Shown here in pieces: positions 45,420 through 55,261 of a stretch of 64,000 nt of DNA. A program made the position numbers and the translations under genes. The notes beneath the pieces were generated by a model. The model did no database searches and was not told the DNA's origin. It saw nothing but the letters and a program-made list of their open reading frames with translations. Every line of letters starts with the position of its first letter. Within the stretch, counting starts at the first letter, position 1. The stretch comes from Ectocarpus siliculosus (lineage: Eukaryota > Sar > Phaeophyceae > Ectocarpales > Ectocarpaceae): positions 2,278,546-2,342,545 of the forward strand of contig FN649726.1 in the NCBI GenBank assembly GCA_000310025.1, given 5' to 3'.

Positions 45420-45717
45420 TGCGCAGTGAGTAACAGAGAGAGAGATGGAGGCGTGGTACTGCGTGCGTGCTGTGACATGAGGTGACCAAACAAGGGGGGC
45501 ACACCAATGATAATTGTGGTGTGCTAGTTGGAGGGTGTGCCATAAAAAATGGAAAAAGCTGTGGGGGGGTGCGGCATCAGGCATCAACCCATCTCCTCTC
45601 TTGCGTGCAACACATACACGCGAACGACCCCCGCGCGAGCTGTTATTACCTCGTGCGAGCACAAGCTTACGTCAGGGATCAAACAGAGAGGCCCTAAGCT
45701 TCCCGCGATCGTTCAAT
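45420..45717. promoter_or_regulatory. Short bidirectional promoter of two plastid protein genes
   Basis: Only 298 bp separate the start codons of the 2Fe-2S protein gene (-) and the ATP synthase gamma gene (+). Both products carry secondary-plastid targeting signals. Shared light or chloroplast-state regulation is a reasonable inference, but no named element is visible. Confidence 0.55.
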
Positions 45718-48700
45718 ATGGTTCAACTGGCACGTACGTTGGCAGCCCTTGTGGGATCGGCAGCATGTGCATCGGCTTTCATGGGCCCGGCCGTCACCAG
45801 CTTCAGCGGCGTGCGTGTGGTTGACAACGTGGACGCCGTGGTAGCGTCACCAGCGCGTCGCTCGGTAGTTACCCCAAGGATGGGTGGGAAGGAGAACGCC
45901 ATCAGGTGCAGTTCCTGCTGGTTTCGATTGCTCGCCCCCGCGAGTAATCGTTGTGTATGTTGATGCTGGGATTCGGCGTATAATCTTCGTCGTGTGGGTC
46001 ACGTGGGGAGGGGGGGGGGTACATACGTTTTTTCTCTCACGAGCACCTTGATCCGTGTTCATGTTAGCTTCTTCACGACATCAAGGCCAGCGTTCCCGGC
46101 ATTGTGATGCCAGTCAAAGGGCCTTGGACCCCCCTCGTCCGTAGTGTTTTGGTTTGAGGGTTGCTGGAATTGCTCTACAACAGACCTAGTTTGCTTGACG
46201 TTGACGCACCAGAAATTCTGATTTTGTCGTGGTGGCACGGGCGTCTCGTGCGCGAGCGGCTTGGGAGAGATAAACTTACGTTGTACTGCTACACTAGCTG
46301 TGGGTGTGTTTGCCAGGGAAGATAGAAGAGAGAATAGACGCGTGCTGAACCTGTCATTTCATCGAGTGACTACGTTCACTGCCTAAATCGTATCTAGCTT
46401 GCCCAACGCCTCACGCACACCCTGCCCTGTATGCATACAAGACCATTTGACTTACTTTTGCAGTTGTATTTTGTGTGACGTTGCGTCGGAAGAAGAGCGA
46501 ACACGAACAGCTGCACGTGCGAAATTCTTTGGTGTGTCTCCTCAACCCCCCCCACAGCAGTCCTCCCCCTCAAGTCTTCATTACATCATAATGCGTGGGT
46601 TTATCTCGGAGATGATGTAGCAGTTTGTTCAGCCGCTCGAATCAAAGTATTTCATCCACTTGAATTTTACTTCAAAAAAGTGTACACGCGATTAACGGAT
46701 GCTAATTTTTTTTTTTTCTTAATATTTTGTATTCATTGAGTTGTAAGTTGAACCTTCTCTCGCTCAACTCTCGACGTCACATCGTTGTTGCTCAGCAAGA
46801 GCATGCATTGTCGTGTATTCTTCCTTGCATTGCTCACCATGCTCACAATGAAACCCGAACAAGTCGAAAGGTTATCTTGGTATCGTTGATATGCTGCTCG
46901 TTTAATGTATCTAAAATACGTGTAAAATACGTACGATCAACTCCCACGAAACATGAATACGAAAATGCGTTTCGAGGGAGGCCGCAGAGGGGAGGAACCC
47001 TGACTCTGTCTAAACCACATGTGTGCGAAATCATTGAGGAAACCTGTCGGATGAGAATTCAATGCTCCTGAAGTGTTGTCATTGTTTAATAGTTGATCTT
47101 GGCAGTCGTGTCGAAGGTAAATCTTCCTGCTTTTTAAATCCCTTTTTCTAGGTGCCCGAGTTTTGGATATTTGCTGTGTACCTCCTTCCCCTCGCAGCCA
47201 GTCTGCCTGGCAACAGACCCAAGTTGTTTTGAGTATATGGCGAGCTGCCGCTGTAAGGGCGCATGCCTGGTCCCTCGCTAATTCAGAACATGCCTTTGTC
47301 TTTCTGGGCACTTGTTGTTCGAGCCGAGGATGCTCAGTACATGGGTACACTACACTATCCTTACCACGTAATGCTGTTACCGTCTGAAGGAAAGAGAGCC
47401 GCCCTGCCGGCGTTACACTTGACTGTTACCGAAAATCTTTTCTAAGACGGCGGGGATGGGCTTCGCCCATCGGGTAGGAGGTCAGCCAGTGCAATCGACT
47501 GGTTTGAGTTCATAGACTTTTGGGTTTTTGGAGAATACACGTTGATCACATTTTTTAAAAATATATACCTACTTGTACGTACTTGGACCACATTTTTTAA
47601 AAATATACCTACGTAGTTGGACATGTTTGTGTGTTGCGATATTTACGCTTGCACTGGCTGTGTCTGAACTCTCATGTTCCGGTACTGGTACATGGCCACG
47701 GAGTGTAAGGGCAGCACTAGTATTATGTGTAGGCCTGGGTAGTTTGGCGCAATTGACTTGACATTCTTTCCGACTGAGCTGTTGTTTGCTGCCGAGGGGA
47801 CGGAAGGGCCTCATCGTTCATAATGCTTACAAGTACAGGATTCTAGTTGCCATGGCCATAAGTTTGACCGTCGAACGTTGGTCGCGGTTACAGTTATATA
47901 CTGTAGGACACAGAACCACTTCCAGCTTCTCATCAAAATCTCCATCCCGGATGCCGTTGCGTTTTTCCTGGCCATGGTTCGTGTCGAGCTTGTGGGATTA
48001 TTTTGTGCCAGGAGATGCATGATCAACTTGTCTTTCAACTTGCCGTGCAGCACGTGTTGACCTTTTTTTCCCCACCGGAAACCTCCACCTGAATCGGTCC
48101 ACAGGCAGCGCATCGTAACCGTGAACAACACGAAGAAGATCACCACCGCGATGCGACTCGTGGCTGCCGCCAAGGTTCGCCGTGCGCAGGATGCAGTGCT
48201 TAGGACTCGCCCTTTCTCCGAGACCCTGCAGAGCATTTTCGGCGCCCTCATCGCGCAGCTTGGCAAGGAGAACCTTGACCTGCCTCTCCTCAACGCGAGG
48301 GAAGTTAAGAACGTGTTGCTGGTCGGTCTCTCAGGTGACCGTGGCCTGTGCGGCGCGTACAACTCGTACGCCATCAAGAAGACGGAGGCTCGGGGGAACG
48401 AGCTCACCGCGCAGGGGTACAACGTGGAGTACGTCACCATCGGGAAGAAGATTTCCCAGTACTTCAAGCGCAGGTCCGACACCTACACGGTGAAGCGGGC
48501 GTTCGACTGTGGGCAGGCGCCCAACGCCGCCGAGGCATCGGCTATCGCCCAGGAGCTCCTCTCCGACTACCTGTCGGGCGAGTTCGACAGCGTTGAGATC
48601 GTGTACACGAAGTTCGTGTCCCTCATCGCGTCGGAGCCCTCCATCCGTACTCTGCTACCCCTCTCCATCCGCGGCATTGAAGACGAGACGGACGAGATCT

Positions 48701-49047
48701 TCCAGCTCACGACCCAGGGCGGCAAGTTCACGGTGGACAGGGAAGAGGCCGAACCCGTTGAGAACGCCGAGATCCCCCAAGACCTGATCTTCGAGCAGGA
48801 CCCCATCCAGATCCTCAACTCCATCCTCCCTCTGTACCTCGACGGCCAGATCCTCCGCATGCTTCAGGAGTCCGTGGCGGCAGAGCTCGCTGCGCGAATG
48901 GCTTCCATGGGGGCTGCTTCGGACAACGCCGCCGACCTTGCCAAGCGGCTGTCCCTCCAGTACAACCGTGCCCGTCAGGCGAGCGTCACCCAAGAGCTCC
49001 TCGAGATTGTTGCTGGCGCTGACGCGGCACAGTCGGGTGCCAAGTAG
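45718..49047 (+). CDS. atpC: Plastid ATP synthase gamma subunit, nucleus-encoded
   Basis: Central rotating shaft of CF1. Exons 45718-45905 and 48105-49047 join in phase (Arg codon split) to 376 residues, with a 2199 nt intron. Residues 1-~20 are a signal peptide with ACASAF-MGP, close to the ASAFAP cleavage motif of stramenopile plastid precursors, and the transit region ends near RMGGKENAIR. The conserved N-terminal helix VNNTKKITTAMRLVAAAKVRRAQ, GDRGLCGAYNS (~125) and the C-terminal helix YNRARQASVTQELLEIV are family signatures. In the loop where land-plant and green-algal gamma subunits carry two regulatory Cys, this protein has EDETDEIFQLTT without Cys. Thiol regulation of green type is therefore not expected, as in red-lineage plastids. 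Confidence 0.96.
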
Positions 49048-49647
49048 ATGGACGTCTGATGGCATCTACCAAGAATTGAAATGGAATAATGATGAGGAGG
49101 ATGGGCCACCAGCACGGCGGCACTGGGCGCTTTGTTTTCCCGATTTTGGTCAGGATTGCTGGCTGTCGTTATAATGGGGGCGTGCAACATTAACATCGAA
49201 TGATCCTCGTTCCAAGTTGGGGAGTAGGTTACGAGACTTTGTAACGGAGAAGAGAGTTTTGTGTCGCGGCGCAGGAGGGCTGGCGAATAGAGAGATTTTC
49301 CTTGACATTGCTATGATATTGAAGCATTTTTGGGACTTTCAGCTCCATAGAATTACTGAACACGCTCTTACAGGCGGGTGGAGTGGTTTGTGTTTTCAAT
49401 TTTTGGCGGGTTCCCGTGCTGTGGATGGTGTAGCTTCGCCTCCGCTCGAAATAGAGTTTATGTGTAGCAGAGATATGGCAACGGCAGTTTGTTTCTCCCT
49501 GCACCCGGGCGCCGGCCAGCATCTATGAGATGCCGACCAAACGTCATATTTAATGTCTTCCTCTCGTTGTCGTAGTACTGCTGTGTTCAACGCGTCTGTT
49601 CTATGCGGACACGTGCGCCGTTCACATGCGTTTAAGCTTCCCCCCTT
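49048..49647. other. Convergent intergenic region
   Basis: 600 bp between the 3' ends of the ATP synthase gamma gene and the zinc-finger gene. Nothing recognised. Confidence 0.5.
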
Positions 49648-52530
49648 TTACGAAGCCTTCAACGATGATCGATCCACAATTTCGCGCAAGTCCTTGACCT
49701 CCGCCTTGGTATTGACTAGCTCGTGCTCGATCTGTGCGATACGCCGCTCGAGGAGTTCAATGGCGGATTGTTCGCTTCCACTTGGAGGCGTTCCCTGACT
49801 CTCGCGTAACCCTCGGCTTGCTCTTCGCGCGATTCCTCCGTAGTTCCCGGCGAGGGCGCCCTGCTGGCCAGAGTTCAGACCTGAAAGATAGGGAAAAACC
49901 GTTTTGGGTCATCCACTACATACACGCGGAACACGAAATACTTGCTACTGTAGCGTTCAGTCTTCGTTTACCGAAGACTTTGGTTTCGCGTATTGTCCCC
50001 ACTAAATGACCGGTGTATCGAAGGATAAAAGGAGCGGGACAACCGCAACCCAGGGCTATATTGTTATCTTCGTTACGACGTATATGCGTACGTATATCTC
50101 TCCCGCGCGCCCCTGCCCGCCCGATACGTGTTACTGTACACGACACACCTGACTCGTCGCGTTGTGCTCCAGAAGAATGTCCCGGCGCCGTCTTGCTCTT
50201 TCTTGACGTCTGCCATCAACGAAATATTAAGGCATAGGATTCTGGCAAAGTTGAATCCTGGCAGTCAAGGTCAACGCTACGAATTTGAACGCACGGCGCG
50301 GACAAAACATTTGGCCATCAACGCCTATACTTTAGGAGGTACGTTTGAGAGTTACCGTCGACAGGAGGAACGTTTTTTTTTGTTACTGAGCGTGGGGCTG
50401 GCTTCGGCCACCGTCGCACTCTCAGTTGATTGGCCGGTTCCGGAGGGCAGTGATAACGATATGCCATAGTATCATCTCCACACAAAACGTTATCGATCAA
50501 GGAGGGGCGGTAGTGAATATTATTAGGCCCGCGGAGAAGGGTCTGCAGGAAGTGGAGAGACCATTCGATGGAGACATTTCGGCGGTCAACCAAAATGAAC
50601 GGTGGCGGCGTCCTTCCGCCCAACCGGCCTCATGACGACGACGCTTGTTGCACAACAAATACAAAATTGTAATACAGACAGATATTTATTGCATCTAAGC
50701 AGCAATAGTACAAGACCTCCGCCACTCTCGCTCACCCTGGGTCTGTGCACTGTCGTTGTCGGTAGTTCGTCAGAGGAGGATAGCCTTGCGGCGCCGACAC
50801 GTTTTGCTGGTGATGATGATGTGCAACTTTTTTGGTGGATGATCAGCCTGCAGTAAATACACGTGCGTATAGCAACATCGTCAGGGACACGCGAAGAGGA
50901 TGTGAGGGGGGGGGGGGATACTCACTCATAGTCGTGCATGCCGTAGTCGTTAGACCATTGACCTCGTATCCCTACAAAGCCGGGGGGGGGTGGGATCACG
51001 TATTTACGTGTGTGTGTGTGATTGCTCATTGATTGGTCGCTGGTAGGGAACTTTGATCCATTCGCAGTGTTCACGGGGAATGTAGGACCTTCGGGTAGAC
51101 ATGTACTGTTTAACCGGGTTGTCTACAATACGTAGACGGCTGTCTGTGTAGATATATACATGAAGATATGAAAAATACTCCACCAGCCCTTCTTACCTTT
51201 CCTTTAGAAACGTTCTCCCGCAATTCGCACATGCCTCCAACGACTCTGTGTTGAAAACCTGCGTAGCAGCTTCGTTCTGTGCTTCAAGCGACCCTTTGCC
51301 ACCCAACGGGTCGCCTGCATCTGGTTCTTGCGGCAACGGCTTGCGCTCAGCTGAAAAAAGGCCAAGTTTTTTTACGAACGGACGGACGGAAGTTTACATA
51401 GTATACACAGACCGGTAAGTTTAAGCCTCCGCGCGAAGATAGGTATTAATAGTAGGTAGGTGCGTTCGAAACGGAGAGCCTACTATAACATTCGTACAAT
51501 AGCCCAACATACATAGTCTATACATAGGCTAGAGGGCGCCGGGTGCAAAACGATGGGCCTACTCTCTATCCTGTATGCATGTATGACGTCGAATGAATGC
51601 AATAGACATTGCTTGCAAGCTCACATTTAGGTAGGCGCTCTTGCGTTGCTTCCCACTTAGCTTTGCATTGCTTCAGGTGGATCTCGTAGGATGAAAGTCC
51701 GTATCCCCTAACAGAAACCGAGAGCGAGAGTGACTGCCATAAATATTGAAGATATTCATAGATATGCTACAAGCATGTCACATCCATCCTCTCTTGCGAA
51801 TCTCGTCTTGACGTTATGAGAAAACTCTGCAACAATTCGCTCTCTCTCAACAACATGTTTTCTTCTTTCTGTATGCGACCAACATGTTCAGAGAGAGGAG
51901 GTGGAATAAAAAGCAGGCAGCACATTTATTTATTTATTGCCTTCTTTTTCGCGAAATAGTATACATACTACTACTGCTGCTGCTGTAAATGGTATTTTTC
52001 TACGATGTATACTGTACATACACATACATATCTTCCTCAAAACAAAAGACGCAGGGCTTGGGAATAACTGCCAAGAGATTGTTGTCAAAATGATGGTCAG
52101 ATTAATGATGGTAGCGAAAACAAGGAGGATAATAATGAATGGTGAAAGTCCTAAACGAACTCGAGTACATGGTAATAGCCTGGGTAGACGCGTGCAGTTT
52201 CTTCTGTTGCTACCGTTTCTGCCTTTGATCCGAAGGATAGTTTAGCCCCCCCCATGCTGCCCCCTCACGGGGTCCCAGTTCATGGCAGATAGAAGTAGTG
52301 TTTTGTGTTTTCAACCGCACTAACTGGCGACGTCTTTTCATTGGTCAGTCGGTTAGGGCGGTCGATGCTAATAATAAAAATACATATACAGCGCGTACTA
52401 CTGTACTGTACAACTGTTCTATTCTGCTATAGAAGCAAGCGCAGAATGCTCACCTGCCACACACGTAGCATATCCTTACTTTTGGCCCCCTCCCTTCACC
52501 CCCACCCCATGCTGCGCTGCCGGATTCCAT
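49648..52530 (-). CDS. ZC2HC1-type protein with two C2HC zinc fingers
   Basis: Assembled from six small exons that close in phase to 239 residues: 52530-52454, 51707-51625, 51350-51197, 50847-50736, 50209-50149, 49880-49648. Finger 1 is split over the first intron: ICYVCGR joined to GYGLSSYEIHLKQC, followed by KAKWEATQERLP, the usual tail of this finger. Finger 2 is split over the third intron: CANCGRTFLKE joined to RLIIHQKSC. Both match C-x2-C-G-R-x-(Y/F)...H-x3-C, the zf-C2HC_2 family typified by ZC2HC1A-C. A Ser/Gly-rich linker follows, and the C-terminus (~195-235) is a coiled coil with LLERRIAQIEHELV and VKDLREIV. Family members are common in flagellated eukaryotes, but their function is poorly known. 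The start is the first in-frame ATG upstream of finger 1. Confidence 0.85.
50919..50985 (+). repeat. Fragment of the 56.5-57.2 kb repeat unit
   Basis: ACTCATAGTCGTGCATGCCG, then TAGTCGTTAGACCATTGACC and CCCTACAAAGCCGG match the beginning of the tandem units at 56530 and 56844. The match stops at a G run. It lies in an intron of the zinc-finger gene. Confidence 0.75.
52260..52378 (+). repeat. Dispersed short repeat with tRNA-like box, copy 1
   Basis: Shares with 53344-53449 the blocks CCCCCTCACGGGGTCCCAG, TTTTCA-CCGCACT and GACGTCTTTTC, then GTCAG-CGGTTAG, GTCGAT and TAATAAA, in the same order and strand with small gaps. The segment TTGGTCAGTCGGTTAGGGC resembles a tRNA D-arm/A-box. It is a SINE-like candidate in an intron of the zinc-finger gene. 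Confidence 0.65.
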
Positions 52531-53343
52531 GCTTGCCTTGCTTGCCTGTCACTCACAACGTGAACGACACCAACATCTCGGATCCTTGCCTCGTATCGGA
52601 CAGAACTCTGAGGAGGAAACAGATCACAGATAAATGGTAGCATTCAAATGTATATGATAGATTGATTGTAGATAGATGTGGGTGGGATCGATGATGGATC
52701 GTGAGTGAGGTGGTGGTGGATGGAGTGATTGATGTTGAGAACTCTGAGTGGTGTACAGCAGTATATATACAGGTGCATACAGTACTTGACTTATCGTACC
52801 ACCCGTGGCTGACCCCGCTGCATGATTCTTGTATTATTCGTTTCAGTGTGCTTCACCTTCGAGCAACGGTAAGAGGAAGGCAGGGTGGGAACCTGAGTCG
52901 AGAATGGTTCCGCGCACCGTCAGTCGTCAGCGGGATTTTTTCGTACAAAATTCCGACGGAGCGCGCAGAAATGCGAGAAAACGGCGGTTTCATTTCATTT
53001 CACGTGCGTTTTCGCACATGCACATCTCTCTATATACATTCTGTAGGTCCATAATACAAGCGAACGGGGTTGTTTCCTTGAAGTTGCCTGAACATCGTCT
53101 ATGTATTATCAGTAGTCTATTCTATGCTCTAGAAAAAGAGACTGACGCTGACGAAAAGACGAGTTGAGTATAGGTCTTTGTTCGTCAGTATAGATAGGGT
53201 AGCGCGTTCAATCAATCAATCAGTCAAACAATCATATCAATAATAATATGTGTATTGGATCATGATACAGAGATACGAAGTAGATAGACAGATCTAATGA
53301 AAACCATTAATTAACACTGCTTGTGTAGTGGCACTCATCACGC

Positions 53344-53449
53344 CCCCCTCACGGGGTCCCAGATGACCTGTTTTCAGCCGCACTGAGCCCGCGACTGACG
53401 ACGTCTTTTCGTTAGTCAGCCGGTTAGCGCCGTCGATACTCCTAATAAA
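53344..53449 (+). repeat. Dispersed short repeat with tRNA-like box, copy 2
   Basis: Diverged copy of the element at 52260-52378; a third, truncated copy is at 3174-3215. All three are on the plus strand and end in or near TAATAAA/TTATTGA. Confidence 0.65.
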
Positions 53450-53566
53450 GTTACCCATCACACACAAACGAAAGGTTCCATCATCACAGAAAACATTCTA
53501 ATACACTTCTAATGGTATTTGTGGCGGAATCACGAATACAAGGTGTCATTTCTTAACAACCATTGT

Positions 53567-53694
53567 TTATTTGTGGTACGGAGAGTTCGTGTATTCCGCA
53601 ACACGTTCGCTCTCTCCTGCAGGCGTCACTGAATCAGAAACAATTTCTTCAGCCTCCGCTTCCTTCATTTCGTTGAGAGCTCTCGGGTGGAGGT
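53567..53694 (-). CDS. Terminal exon of an unidentified gene (rest in or beyond the gap)
   Basis: After acceptor TTTTAG an open frame of 41 codons reads LHPRALNEMKEAEAEEIVSD and ends YTNSPYHK-stop. The composition (acidic, helical) and the acceptor suggest a genuine last exon. Upstream exons would lie in the assembly gap or just before it. The product is not recognised. Confidence 0.4.
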
Positions 53695-53944
53695 CTAAAA
53701 CACCTCATACAAACAGATCGGATCTTTCAACAAGGAAAACATAACAAACTTCAAACACGCGACGCTATACTGTGAGACATATTTAGAAAGGGTGGCGTGC
53801 TCTTCCCAATCATGTTTGCGGGATTTCAGGGAGGGATGACCTCACTCAGTACTTTATATCGAAAACAATTGCTGGGCCGTACGGGGTACTGAATGGGGGT
53901 AAACGGAGAGGGCCCCCTCCTCCATGATCACCCCCCCCCCCCCC

Positions 53945-54451
53945 NNNNNNNNNNNNNNNNNNNNNNNNNNNNNNNNNNNNNNNNNNNNNNNNNNNNNNNN
54001 NNNNNNNNNNNNNNNNNNNNNNNNNNNNNNNNNNNNNNNNNNNNNNNNNNNNNNNNNNNNNNNNNNNNNNNNNNNNNNNNNNNNNNNNNNNNNNNNNNNN
54101 NNNNNNNNNNNNNNNNNNNNNNNNNNNNNNNNNNNNNNNNNNNNNNNNNNNNNNNNNNNNNNNNNNNNNNNNNNNNNNNNNNNNNNNNNNNNNNNNNNNN
54201 NNNNNNNNNNNNNNNNNNNNNNNNNNNNNNNNNNNNNNNNNNNNNNNNNNNNNNNNNNNNNNNNNNNNNNNNNNNNNNNNNNNNNNNNNNNNNNNNNNNN
54301 NNNNNNNNNNNNNNNNNNNNNNNNNNNNNNNNNNNNNNNNNNNNNNNNNNNNNNNNNNNNNNNNNNNNNNNNNNNNNNNNNNNNNNNNNNNNNNNNNNNN
54401 NNNNNNNNNNNNNNNNNNNNNNNNNNNNNNNNNNNNNNNNNNNNNNNNNNN
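53945..54451. other. Assembly gap of 507 N flanked by poly-C
   Basis: The gap is bordered by C14 on the left and C21 on the right, so it probably hides a long poly-C/poly-G or G-quadruplex-forming tract that stopped sequencing. Any open frame crossing it (runs of unknown residues flanked by Pro or Gly) is an artefact. Confidence 0.95.
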
Positions 54452-54515
54452 CCCCCCCCCCCCCCCCCCCCCACCTCCGGACGATATTCACATTCTCATT
54501 CCTGCCCTGATTCAG

Positions 54516-54604
54516 ATAATAAGAGCGATGTTGAACACGGGACGATCCCCGATCTCCTGTCAGTACTTGCGCGCGAGGGTCTGGATACCGACAGATACTT
54601 GTAG
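54516..54604 (+). CDS. Terminal exon of an unidentified plus-strand gene
   Basis: After a pyrimidine-rich tract and acceptor TTCAG, the frame reads NKSDVEHGTIPDLLSVLARE and ends LDTDRYL-stop. The start of the gene would be in the gap. The product is not recognised. Together with the exon at 53567 it suggests two divergent genes whose 5' parts are missing here. Confidence 0.35.
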
Positions 54605-55261
54605 TAACATTTGCTTCCCTTTCCTCTTCTTGCGGCATCTCCCATCAAAATGCCAGACGAAGTTTTGTCAAGTCTTCTACATGGTTCAAGTTGCTGCCGT
54701 GCGGTAACATTAGAAACATTTCATTAGAAACAAAGAGAAACGCCGTTCGTTAAGCCCGCAAAAATAATAACAGACATGACCATGTAGATACATGCATGCT
54801 TGACTGAGACAAGTGCCCGGTTTCAGATAGAGGGAACGTGGGGGGCACATGCGTACCTTATATACAGGAGGGTCCTCAATAACGCCAGTATGTGCCCTAT
54901 GCATCGACTGGCGCTATTCGGAGGGACCGGCGCTATTCAATGTACAAAATGACTTGGTGATTCTGTGCCCAGCATTTTCACCGGCGGCGCTTTGCAGGAC
55001 CACCGGCGCTAATCAACCCGCGTTATTGACGCCCCCCCATTGTACCAACATTCCGCGCCGAAAAAAGTGCCATTTGGAACCTTAGCACTTTGAGTACCAT
55101 GTGCACGACTACGCACAATATGGTAGTAAAGTAGCCACAAATTGGACGAAAACTCGGCCAACGTGTCCGCCGACATCACGTGGTGCTACAAGTAACAACG
55201 CGCTTGCTCAGTGACCAGAAGTTTTCATAACTAAACGAGTGGCAGGTGTACAACAAAATTG
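54605..55261. other. Gene-free stretch
   Basis: No gene seen. GGCGCTATTC-like words recur four times between 54909 and 55015, too loosely to call a repeat. Confidence 0.5.

Noticed and set aside
53854-54638. Four open frames of 205-236 residues through the N stretch.
   Set aside because: They are made of unknown residues and poly-Pro or poly-Gly from the C/G runs.
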